DNA of 64,000 nucleotides from Alnus glutinosa (lineage: Eukaryota > Streptophyta > Magnoliopsida > Fagales > Betulaceae): contig NC_084886.1 in assembly GCF_958979055.1 (NCBI RefSeq), positions 4,297,001-4,361,000 on the forward strand, read 5' to 3'. The notes beneath the pieces are model-generated. The model did not search any database and was not told the origin of the DNA. It saw only the letters and a program-made list of their open reading frames with translations. Positions 45,913-56,775 of this stretch are shown here, piece after piece. Position 1 is the stretch's first letter, and every line of letters starts with the position of its first letter. Position numbers and translations under genes: made by a program.

Positions 45913-46498
45913 GGGAAAAATACACATACCCTCCTCAATTATCACTTCAATGTAAATGTCCCCTCAAAACTAACAAAATTTGTCAATGTTCCCCCTAATG
46001 ACAAACATATACAAATTTCTTATAAATTGGTTTGTAGGAAACTTATACAAACCAACATCTAAAAGCAACATATGTCCTTTAAGCTATTAAAAAAAGCATG
46101 TCAAAAGCACATGCAATTAAAAAAACACATGTTTCTCTTATGGAAGGGACACATCACACATGTTATTATTAGAAGTTGGTTTATAGGAAATTCTATTCAT
46201 GACAAAAACACCCTTCATAAAATTAATAATTTTTTTTTAAAAAAAAAGTTCTAAAAGAAAACTATTTAAAAAAATAAAATGAAAAACACCCCTTTGATTT
46301 TTTTTTTTTTATTAATTTATAAAAATATTTTTGCATTATTGAAAGATTTTTAAGGTCATTTTTGTATTTTTACTAGTATTTGGAGAACATTGATCAATTT
46401 TGATAGTTTGGGGGAACATTAACTCAATCACTAGTTTGGAGAAGAAATTAACAATAAAGTGATAATTTGAAGGAAATATGAGCACTTTTTTCTTGATT
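45913..46498. repeat. Decayed foldback element
   Basis: The left end (AATACACATACCCTCCTCAA, TTATCACTTCAATGTAAATG) is an imperfect inverted copy of the right end (ATAAAGTGATAATTTGAAGG at about 46454). The middle contains a T/A-rich stretch and the phrases GGTTTGTAGGAAA and GGTTTATAGGAAATT. Non-coding. Confidence 0.6.
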
Positions 46499-46778
46499 TT
46501 ATCTAACTTTTACCATCTTCTCCGAGGGACATATTTAGAAGCTTCAAGCTAGCTCGAGCCTACCCAAACTGGGCCAGCAACTCAAGTCATCTATATAATG
46601 GGCTCAAATTGGGCACTGAATTGGGCCTAGCCGAAGAGAACATTTGCCAACCTCACTACCTCAGAGTTCCCCAATTATATTGGGTCATAAGGCCTCTAAT
46701 TGGGTGAGACTTACATATGTCTTGTAGACTTTCATTGGAGCCCATGAGATTTGTGGGTCATAGCTTCTTTATAATTTT

Positions 46779-47480
46779 TAGGGTTAAATACATTTTTGGT
46801 CCTTGAGTTTTAAAAATTTTATTTTTTAGTACTTGAGTTTTAATTCATATCATAGATGGTACCTCAATTTTGGGAAAAGACCGAATTAGTACCTCAGTTA
46901 AGTTTTCCGTCCAAAAACTAACGGTCCGCCACGTGTCAACTCCTAAGAGTTGATACGTGTTGTAGTATAAAAAAATAAAAAAATATATAAAAATTAATTA
47001 AAAAATTCAAAAAAATATATTAAAAACTTCAAAAAAAAAAATTGAAAAAAAAAAGAAAAAAGAAAAAGAGCCACCCCCTTGGCCACCATGGGGTGGTCGG
47101 CCACCCCCATTTTGGCCAAGGGGGTGGCTCCCTTGACCGGTTTGGGGTGGCCGAACCCCCCCATGGCAGGAAAAAAAGTAAATAAATAAAAAAAATTCAA
47201 GGGAAGCCACCCTCTTTTTTTTTTTTTCTTTTATTATTTTTTTAATTTTATAATTAACTTTTAAAGATTTTTTATTTTTGTAATTTTTTATATTGTAACA
47301 TGTGTCAACCCTCAGGGGTTGATACGTGGCGAACTGTAAGTTTTTAGACGAAAAACTTGACTGATGTATTAATTTAATATTTTCTCAAAATTGAGGTATC
47401 ATTTGTGATGCGAATTAAAACTCAAGAACTAAAAAATAAAGTTTCCAAAACTTAGGGACTACAAGTGTATTTAACCCTAA
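46779..47480. repeat. 702-bp foldback element with about 195-bp arms
   Basis: The ends TTAGGGTTAAATAC and GTATTTAACCCTAA are inverted, and homology continues inward through GTACCTCAATTTTG...ACTAACGGTCCGCCACGTGTCAA-type sequence on both sides (arms about 46779-46975 and 47285-47480). The centre (47070-47165) is a second, GC-rich inverted repeat built of GCCACCCC and GGGGTGGC blocks. Frames there rich in Gly, His and Pro arise from composition. No transposase. Confidence 0.85.
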
Positions 47481-48199
47481 TTTTTATTTGTATTTATTTT
47501 TCAAAATCACATTCTCCCTCTAATCAAATTTGAATAAAACATTCAATGATGGGATCTTATAAATGATGCTTTAGAATTTAAATGATGTTATGACACCCAC
47601 ACAATTTTTATTTGCTCAAGAACTCCATCAATTAGGAGGAAGAATTATTGTAATGTAAGATATGATGACCACAAATTTCAATTTCTTGAAATTTTATGTC
47701 TTCATTCTAGAAAATTTGGGCAGAGAATAAAAGATGGGATCTTCAGACCCGAGGTACCAGATCAGCTCGGAAGCCCGACACACGTCTCTCATTTTCTACC
47801 AAAGTTTTTCCAAATTCATGCAAAAAAATTTGAAGGAATCCCAACCACTAAGTTTTACTTTCCTTCGATTGTATTTGTACACATGGACAAACTTACCTTA
47901 TATGTCGTGTTGATTCTCGTACCTTAGAAACTCTTTCCCAAAGAGCTCAATCCTCCACCGATGCTCTTTTCTCAATCCTCCACCGATGCTTCGATATTGC
48001 ACTTCCTCCAACCAAAGGTATACGAAACAAAGTCACACACACCTCTCTCTCTCTCTCTCTAAATATATCTCTCTCCTGTAAATCCTCTCTTCCACAATCC
48101 ATCCTCAAAAGCCCGAATGTTTTTTTTACATACACACCATTCCCACAAACCCAAAAAACTAAGTTCCTTCATCATTTCCCTCCTCCAACAAGTCAAACC
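47481..48199 (+). promoter_or_regulatory. Upstream region of the peroxidase gene
   Basis: The last 250 bp before the ATG are pyrimidine-rich, with a (CT)n tract at 48041-48060 immediately followed by AAATATATC, a possible weak TATA. The ATG at 48200 sits in AACCATGGC, a favourable context. No other features seen from 47481 to about 47950. Confidence 0.4.
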
Positions 48200-49192
48200 A
48201 TGGCATTCCCTTTCAATTTCCTCCTCTTCCTCCTTCCCTCTCTCACACTCCTTCCCCTCACAGAACCAAAGCTCTCTCTCAACTACTACGACAAGTCATG
48301 CCCCAAGTTTTCACAAATCATTGAACAAGTCATCACCGATAAACAACTCAACACTCCTAGTACAGCCTCCGCCACCCTCCGCCTCTTCTTCCACGACTGC
48401 ATGGTCGGCGGCTGCGACGCCTCCATCCTCATCTCCTCCAACGCCTTCAATAAAGCTGAGCGCGATGCTGACATCAATCTCTCCCTCGCAGGCGACGGCT
48501 TTGACCTCGTTACGCGAGCCAAGACCGCCCTAGAGCTCGAATGCCCCAGAATCGTCTCATGCGCCGACATCCTTGCCACCGCCACACGTGACCTAATCAC
48601 CATGGTTGGCGGACCCAACTACCCAATTCGCCTCGGCCGAAAAGACAGCTTTGTATCAAAAGTCGAGCACGTCGATGGCAACATTGCCAGACCCACCATG
48701 TCATTGTCCCAGATTATCTCAATCTTCGCTTCCAAGAAACTCTCAGCCCAAGAAATGGTAGTGTTGGTCGGAGCACATACCATTGGTTTTTGCCACTGCA
48801 AAGAGTTTAGCCACAGAATCTACAACTTCAACAAGACCTTAAAGTATGACCCTGCGTACAATCCCAAGTACGCGGAGGGGTTGAGGAAGCTGTGCGCAAA
48901 CTACACAAAGGACCCAGCGATGGCGGCTTTTAACGACGCGAGGACGCCCAACAAGTTCGATAATATGTACTTTCAAAATCTGCAGAAAGGGTTGGGGCTA
49001 TTAGACTCGGACTCTGCACTGGCCATCGACCAAAGGACGAAGCCGTACGTGGACATGTATGCAGCAAACGAGACTAAGTTCTTTCAAGATTTCGCCCATG
49101 CAATGGAGAAGGTGAGCGTTTATAAAGTCAAGACTGGACGAAAGGGAGAGGTGCGGCACAGATGCGATGCTTTCAACTCTATTACAACTTGA
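48200..49192 (+). CDS. Class III peroxidase, secreted, intronless (330 aa)
   Basis: Secreted heme peroxidases use H2O2 to oxidise wall phenolics and can generate radicals. Residues 1-22 form a signal peptide. Distal site: Arg61 and His65 in LRLFFHDCMVGGCDAS. Proximal heme ligand: His193 in VVLVGAHTIGFCHC. Other family marks are SCADILA (120-126), PNKFDNMYF (250-258) and cysteines at 34, 67, 72, 115, 121, 200, 232 and 322 for the four disulfides, plus an extra Cys198. Sequons at Asn211, Asn234 and Asn290. The GGCDASILI and AERDADINLSLAGDGFDLV wording and the absence of introns point to the PER6/PER31/PER41/PER63 group. It converges with the DnaJ gene, as Peroxidase 6 does with ARL1 in Arabidopsis. 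It appears intact. Confidence 0.95.
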   Translation: MAFPFNFLLFLLPSLTLLPLTEPKLSLNYYDKSCPKFSQIIEQVITDKQLNTPSTASATLRLFFHDCMVGGCDASILISSNAFNKAERDADINLSLAGDGFDLVTRAKTALELECPRIVSCADILATATRDLITMVGGPNYPIRLGRKDSFVSKVEHVDGNIARPTMSLSQIISIFASKKLSAQEMVVLVGAHTIGFCHCKEFSHRIYNFNKTLKYDPAYNPKYAEGLRKLCANYTKDPAMAAFNDARTPNKFDNMYFQNLQKGLGLLDSDSALAIDQRTKPYVDMYAANETKFFQDFAHAMEKVSVYKVKTGRKGEVRHRCDAFNSITT

Positions 49193-50087
49193 AATTCTCC
49201 ATCCTTGGTTTTCTTTTTCGTGTTTACATGGCGTTAGAACGCACGAAAGGATGAATGGTCCTGACAGAAGGCGTGCAAATAAATCATACTGTTCTTCGTT
49301 GGTATTGAGAGAATGGCATTGGTAATGATCGTGATGGTGATGAGGTTATTATTTTCTTTTTTCTTTTCTTGTTTTTTCATTGTAGAGGTAATACATAGAT
49401 GTGGGAGCACAAAGATAGTGTACTACTTGTAGGCTACAAGTAGTTGTAATCTAAATAACGAGGGACAATGCACAGACAATATTATTAGTCGTTGCACACT
49501 TGCACCACAGGTTTGTGCCTTTGATATTAGGGAAAAATACAAAATCACGCATTTGCAATTAACTCCCTGTAATAAGCTGCAGGAAATCCAAGTGCTTGCC
49601 TAGAACTACCTGGGACTTTAAAGCTGCAGGAAATTTCTTGTCACATTTTTCCATTTCTTAATCCAAAAATGCATCCCATGCAACGTGTTGATGGAATGAA
49701 CTTGATGAACAAATTTTGCAATTTACAGGTATGATTGCCGAAGATACTGAGAAAAATGAGCAAGAGAATAGCCCAGGCAATAAAAAAAGGGAAAAAAATA
49801 AAAGGAAGAATACTACATTAACAATGAGTTATTGTCGCCCTTGACATTCTAGAGTAATGGGGCAATTAGAGAAGAATCATCGTTGATTAACATACACTGT
49901 TGCAGTAATTGCCCAGCCTCGTACTTTGCTTGCTGAGATGCCAAACCATCGCAACAGGGAAAACGATGAGCGCAGACCTGTTTCAGCTTTCCTGTAACAC
50001 ATAAATATTTAGTCCTGCAGTAACCATTGTCAAAATGGGAACACAAAATGTCAACAAAGAGAGGATACGTCACAATTCTCACCCTCT
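49193..50087. other. Convergent 3' flanks of the peroxidase and DnaJ genes
   Basis: Both genes end into this 895-bp stretch. Nothing else is coding; the part next to 50088 (about 49840-50087) is less AT-rich and likely the DnaJ 3' untranslated region. Confidence 0.45.
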
Positions 50088-53000
50088 TCAGCAAGACTTT
50101 CTCTTGTCAACCTTCAAGGGAATATTATACCATTTCTTTTTCTTAGGTCGATCCCGATCCCGATCCCGATTCGTAGATCTCTTTTCTTTCCCTTGGTCAT
50201 CTTCTTTGGTGTCCTTAAAGGAACCTCTATTCTTGTTCTTACTTGAACTCCGCTTCATTGGAGGAGCAATGGTATATGATGCATGTATTTCATTCCTTTG
50301 CTTGAGAAGCTCATCAATCTGCAAAACCAACATACGGCAAGATTCTGAGTAAAATGCAATTAGTGATTATTAGAAACTATCAATATAATGTTTTCACTAG
50401 TTTAACTCACTGCTTGAATTTCTTGTGCGTATCTACTGGTCATCTCTGTAAATTGTGCCAGAACCTGTCAACAAGGTAACTTGTGCCAGAACCAGTCAAC
50501 ACTTGTATGTGAAAATTAACAAAAACGAAGACTTATACAGCCATATGCAATGATTTTTTATGCGTCCAGACCTCTCGGTATTCAGTTTCAAACTTCGATA
50601 TTTCCACTCTTTTTGTTAGAATTTGAGTTTCCACAGCTCTAAGATACTCCTTCTCTTCTTTATAAGCTGTGGCACAAAGAGTCTCTATCGTGTAGCTTGC
50701 GCTCTTAAAAAAGTTGTCACCTAGAAAAAATTTACCAGAAGATGAAGGTGGTCTTCAGGTTCAACCAAATGCCTGTGTAGTCAAGAAACATAATAAGCTC
50801 AACTGGATAGACATTACAACTGACCATAGACAGCAAAGACATGGGTGCCAGCCTTCAGTTCAGTTATTTCGCATGGCTGAAACCCGTCCAGCTTTTTGAA
50901 GAAGGCAGCATCTGGATCTTTTGCAGCAGCAATCTAGTGCCAAAACAATTTCAAAAAAATCAGATGAAAAAAATTAACAAGCCAAATTACAAGTTGAAGA
51001 GTATATCCTTCAGCTCACCGAATTCATTGTTTGATCCAACCGATAAACAGGAAAGCCAAGAAAGTACATTCCAGCAGATGTGACCTTTCCTGTTTTGGCA
51101 CTGTCCTCCTACAGAAATAATTGTACATAAGTAACTTGAACAAAACCAATAGACTGTTTATGCCATATGAATAATAACTGCATAAGAAGATGCTAAAGAT
51201 AGATATAACAATTAACAGTATGAAGGTTTTTCTGTGAGAAGAACCATCAAAGACCCAACTGCTGAATAAAAAGCATTGTAAACCCTCTTCATTCTCTCAC
51301 AAAATTTTGGATTAAGATCCTGACATTCTGTGCTAGATAAACTTTTCAATAGTTTTCAATCAAATTTAAAGTGAGAATAATATCCAAATATGCAAGAGTT
51401 GGAAATTATAATTGGATACAACTTATGGTTAGACAGACACAGAGCCACAAGTACATGACCGCATAAAATCAAAAGAATGAAAGCATGCTATGAATAATTT
51501 AATGCTTCAATTCTATTCATCTGCAATTGCTAAAATATAGTTCAAAGCTCATTAGGAAAAACCCAAACAGAGATTTCTAACTACATAAATGATCCATAAC
51601 CCAACTAAAAAGAGAGAAGAAAATGCTTGATACCTGCAGTGCTAGGCTTAATCCCCCATTCTCTTCCTGATCAAAATACAATAACTGCAATAATATAATC
51701 TGTCAGTAACAATAATGGAGATTATTCACAAACAGAAAAACACACAACGATTTAGGTAATTCCTCTGCTTGAATGGTATTACTTAGATGCTAAGTACATT
51801 GTACATATATATACTTTTAATAGGACAGAAGCTATAATACTCTTAAATTAATAGAAGTTAACAAATACATAATACATATTTTTAGGGGTTAGAAGTTAGA
51901 TTTGCAGAAGTCATGAGAAACTGAGAAAATTATATACACCAGACTAATTAATCAGGAAAGGACCCCCTTCTTCCTGCCGGCATTGTGAAAGAAGAAATTC
52001 CAAGATTATTATACCGTTTTCTGAAAATCATGACTAAACAGATACGGTACCATCAACTTGACTACGTGAGAAATAGACAAAATGCATGCCCCACTTTTAC
52101 AGTCTCTCAACCAGAAAGACTAGCTTTGTAGTTTGACAATGAAGTCCAATCACTACTTTTTCAGATTGCCTGCAGGCTTATTTGTGGAACAACTGATCAG
52201 ACCCAAAACTTAGAAGACACAGAATTCTATGATCATCCTGGGGCCAAACTATTGTCTTTTCTGTTCATTTTGAAAGACCTAAGAGATAGAAAAGAAAGGG
52301 TCCAAGCTTCAGCAGAGAGACTAGGAAATCAAAGGTCTAGTTTGAGGCCCTGACCTTAAGTGGTCCTATCAGCAGCAAGAATTTGCAAGAATGAAGATAT
52401 AAGGAAGGAGGGAGGGAGGGAGGGAGAGCTTAATGGCAATTGAAAAAAAAATCTGCCCTATTATGCCTCTAAGGTGCCATAACAGGCAAACCACAGAACA
52501 CTTGTAAATATACAAGTTAATATTGGTAAATAATAGAAAACAACTGAACTAAGACATGTTTGAAACAATGGAAGTCTCAAGCTCTGAAAGGACAGAAAGC
52601 AAAGTATATTGACTTTTGTTTCCTTGGCAATCTTAACCACAGTGAAGAGATCTAAATCGCTTAAAAAATTATGTCAATAAATGTTTAAAACAGGTCAAGC
52701 TTCAAAAGACTAGAAAGAAAACCATAAAAGCAACTAAATTAAAAAAAGCACACATTTTCATTGATGGATGCCAGAGGTTTATTAACCTTGAACTTGCTTT
52801 TGTCTGACGACTGCACTCGACATACAAATCCAGCTCGAGCTTCCTCTTCTGTTATTGTAACAGAATAGAAGTGAGCAGACTGCTTCTCGACCTGTTAATT
52901 TAAAATATTAAGAAGTACAAAATTCAAATCAGCAACACCACAATCAAAAAAGATGATGGCTCAACTGGAATAAGAACAGCCTACCTTCTTAGATATGGGT

Positions 53001-55114
53001 TGCCCCAACGGAAGTGGACGAATGGTGACCACACTATTAAGTGCCTCCTCCAAGACTGTTGCTGATACAGTGGTCTTAATTGGCACACCAAGTTTACTGT
53101 TATGTAGAAAATAGTAAAAACGAAATGCATAGAGCTCGTAAAAATCAATGAGAACAAATTCGGCAACAGAAACTTACCTAAAAAGGGCAGCGAACATGGT
53201 GTTCACAGCTCCCAAACTTGAAAGATCTAGCTCCAAATCTTGGCTTTCTGAATCAACGGCCTAGGAAAAGAACAAGAAATCATGTTCCACACCAAATTTC
53301 AATAGTAAGCCAAGGATAAAAATGGATTATTAGAATATTAATGAATTAAATGTGCAGTGACTTTTTTAATAACAAATGGACCAAAGAATGAACACTGATC
53401 CTGGTAGAAACACAGGTAATCTTCCTGAACCACAGAGAGTTAGCAATACCAAACATGAGCACTAATACCTCACCTCAAAACCAGCAGTGTCATACTGACG
53501 CCGTTTGTCCGGATCAGACAAGATATTATAGGAAAAGGTGACCTCTTTAAACGTATCAGCTGCTTTAGGATCATTTGCATTCTTGTCAGGATGGTACCTG
53601 AAATTGTGCGATGTTAGCATTTTTAACAATCTAAACCACATAAAATGGCACAACCGAAGAATATAGCAAAAATATTGGCAACAAAAAAGAAGAAGTATAA
53701 AACGTGAAATATAACCTACTACAATAAGTTAAAATCACCACAATCCACCTGAGGATAAAACTTTGGCCAAAAGCCCACTGACTTCATAAAGAAAACCTTA
53801 GAGGGATATTGATCTACTAATAGAATGAGTCATAGTGCTCAAAAACGTGTGAAGCACTCGTGTTGGGCACATTGTGGATGTTCCCATATGGGAATGTACT
53901 GCTGAGAAGGTTTTCTGTAAATTATCAAAATATAGAAACAACATAAATAGACAATATCAATGCCGGATAAAAATCGGGGGTTTACTGGATCATTGTTCTC
54001 ATGTACTAGAGATGTTCTCCTTAATTTCCTTTTTGTTTGCATGATCCAATAAAGTCAAATATACAGATGTTTTGCTTGTCATGTTACACATACAAACCGA
54101 CATGAGATAGTATTTGGAGATAATATGGATCTAACACCTAGTGATAAACCTTCACATGACACAGTAACCCAAGTTCCCATAACATAGAGCTTCACAGCAT
54201 ACATCAGCATCCATTCATACAATCTGGAGTTGACCAGTGCTTTAACTTGTCACCTCCACCAAGCATACTTCGAGGTTTTGCACCACGCATCTTTAAGTAA
54301 GATGTCACGCAATGAGGTTTGCCAACTTCTATCTTCTACTTCTTGTCTCATCAATTGCCACTATAGCGACTTAATGGACCATCTTCAGCGAGTTAATTTT
54401 ACCAAAGACCCTCTCTACCAAAGGTAGACACAGGTAAGTGGCGAAGTTCTTCCTAATTAGAGTAATTGGGTTTTGAAGTGAGTTTTTTAATGAGCTTTTT
54501 TCATTTTCTTTTCTTTTTTTTTTTTTTAATTTTTTTTTTTTTTTTTTTTTAATGAGCTGGGTTTGTAGTGAGTTGAGTTGATACTTCTCTTTTTTCTTAC
54601 TCCCCCTCTCACAAACCGGCAAGATCTGTCATCTTTGTGTATAGTCTCTAAAAACTCCCTTATTCCACATTCACCATGAGCTTCACCAAGTAAAACTCCC
54701 ATGGTAACATAATCAAGATATTTAACATTCAAACGCGAAATTAGAAAAATTGCTCAAAATTTCAAACCTATATCACATAAATCTATCCCCAAATCCAAAT
54801 AATATAGTAACTCAAAACCTCTAAACCCCCAAATCTCCAACACTAATACTGATTCAACTTCAAGGACCACAAAGTCAAACAAAAGAAGAAAAAAAATTCA
54901 AACTTATCCAAATCAAAAACTCGGAAATAGCGCCTAAGGAGCTACAAAATCACTCGAAATACACGTTTCCAACATACTTGAGAGCCATTCTTCGGTACGC
55001 GCTTTTGATTTCCTGATCCGTGCAGTTCCTGGAGACGCCGAGGACCTCGTATGGGTCCCGCCGGAGCGGCTTGGCAGCATCTTGCTTCACCGGTTTCGAT
55101 CCGTGCCCCGGCAT
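50088..55114 (-). CDS. ARL1: DnaJ protein of the ARG1/ARL1 gravitropism family (11 exons, 414 aa)
   Basis: ARG1 and ARL1 (DnaJ15/DnaJ16) are membrane-associated J proteins needed for auxin redistribution in gravity response. Exons (minus): 55114-54978, 53597-53474, 53260-53178, 53096-52985, 52891-52787, 51684-51634, 51108-51019, 50933-50825, 50720-50572, 50464-50411, 50318-50088; all joins are GT-AG and in frame. The N-terminus MPGHGSK fits ARL1 rather than ARG1. The J domain (about 19-86) has the HPD motif at 48-50 and [11 protein letters not shown] at its start. The middle contains [26 protein letters not shown] and [14 protein letters not shown], the family core. A coiled coil follows (about 300-345: [19 protein letters not shown]), then a basic tail with [12 protein letters not shown]. 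Length and domains are complete; no defects seen. Confidence 0.94.
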
Positions 55115-56094
55115 TCTTCAAACTGTATCTGGAATTGCTCGCAAAACCCTAGAAATCCCTCCCCAAAAAATTCACAACAATTCAGGAGCTCTGAATTGAA
55201 ACTGCGGTGAGCTCTCTCTCATTGTTCACCCACTTCATTGGAACAACTGGAAGCTTTAGAAGTTCTGTGACAGCCTAGCGGGGAGAGAGAGACTCCATGG
55301 GACCTCGAAGTCCAAGCTGGAGCTCTGGAGGCGAGAGAAAGACACGCCAGGACGAGTAATTGGAGGTGTTTTATTATTATTTTTTTATATTTGTCTCTCT
55401 TTTAATAAGATTTTGAAAACGAATGTACTACACCGGGGGATTGCCGATGGGGTTGCCACGTGGACAGTCAGCAGTGCGTACGGTAGGATTTTGATCCTCA
55501 CATAGGAAGGAGGCTCATGGAAGAGTGCGTCGGGTGTGATTGAGGAGGGGCGGTGGGTTTGGGTGATGAGCCATAATCAATGCCGAAAAGGTAAGCTATT
55601 GAAATCGCAATCAGTGGGTGGGACTGAAGGAGAAACTTGACCTCAAGCATTGATGAGATGATTATATGGCAGTAATTGTGTTTATCATGTTCACAGTGTT
55701 TTGCTCTTTTTGGGTCATAATTATTACTTTATTCCGGTCCACCTTATGATGATCTGTACCGTATTTTGTCACAAACTTACGCCAAATGAGACGACTGTGA
55801 GGAACTTGTCGTTTATGGTAGCTGACAAAATCGTTAGCCTTGGTATAATCTCTAATCAAAGAAATAAAAATAATTTTCATTTAATGGATTTTTATGGTTT
55901 TGATTTTATTTTGTTACATTTAATGGGGTATATAATATCACATTATTTAAACTTTTTAAAGGATGTAACAATATATATTATATACACATTACTAAGTCTG
56001 TAAAATTTAATGTGGTCCATAAAATAATTCTATTCATTTCATTTAGCGCCAAGGAAAGTCTATGTACAGGGAAAGAAGCTGATATCTAAAGGCC
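55115..56094. other. Promoter side of the DnaJ gene, then intergenic
   Basis: The first 250 bp upstream of the ATG are pyrimidine-rich on the coding strand and probably hold leader and promoter; no TATA box stands out. From about 55400 there is AT-rich sequence without recognised genes. Confidence 0.4.
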
Positions 56095-56775
56095 TCGTTG
56101 TTGCAAAGCCTCCATTACAGGTTTTTTTAAAGGTTAACTGGAATACGACTAATGAGTATCGGTTTGATAGTCAAAGATAGTTCGATAGAGAGTTATTGAC
56201 AACCTTATCGGCCTCTAAAATGTATATCATAGACCTTGTCGTTGCTAAAGCCTCTGCAACTCTGATGGTTGCTATAATGACTCAAGAAAAAGTACTAGCC
56301 ACATCTGCGCTATTACCTCCAAAAAGACTAGTTAATTTGGAATTTCACTAGAATTCTTTATAAAAATCAGTTTCACCTAATAAATAGGCAATGTGGGACT
56401 TAGCACTCATGACTATCTTTATAAACTACTCACTCTATGTGGGCAACTCATTTTCTCAATATAGAACTGGGATGTTATAACTGCTGTTTTATGTATGGAA
56501 TTAGGGCTGCAAATAGTAGAATTGGAATGTGATGCTCTCCAGGTAGTTGAGGCGTTGCGCATATATGGTATATATGGATTTGAGTATGTATGGTACCTTG
56601 GCCTCATTCATGATACTTGAGGTGCATTGAGTCATCTACAACAATGGAAGATTAATCATGTAAAACTCAATGACAATGAAGCGGTCCACCGACTTGCGAA
56701 AGAAGCACTCCTTAACGAGGAACATGTCATTCGGGAGAAAATCTACTTGTGTATCTTGAGGACTGTAATTAATTG
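56095..56775 (+). pseudogene. RNase H-like domain relic of a non-LTR retroelement type
   Basis: The plus strand translates to FKVNWNTT at about 56128, then TLSASKMYIIDLVVAKASA at about 56195, and after an intervening stretch of about 200 bp resumes as MELGLQIVELECDALQVVEA at about 56495, ALSHLQQWKINHVK at about 56620 and HRLAKEALLN. These are the ordered motifs of the plant RVT_3/RNase H domain found in LINE-type elements and free-standing ribonuclease H-like proteins. Stops and frame changes make it a relic. The 200-bp interruption contains a CAATGTGGGACTTAGCACTC stretch and looks like an insertion. Confidence 0.7.

Noticed and set aside
46779..46792. TTAGGG at the end of a repeat, suggesting telomere-like sequence
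   Set aside because: A single occurrence forming part of the foldback terminus; plant telomeres are TTTAGGG tandem arrays, which are absent.
46994..47210. Gly/His/Pro-rich open frames on the minus strand
   Set aside because: They lie in the GC-rich palindromic centre of the 46779-47480 foldback element and arise from GGGGTGGC blocks.
48117..48618. Ser/Pro-rich plus-strand frame and a minus-strand frame
   Set aside because: Both overlap the peroxidase coding sequence in other frames; only the peroxidase frame has a known domain.
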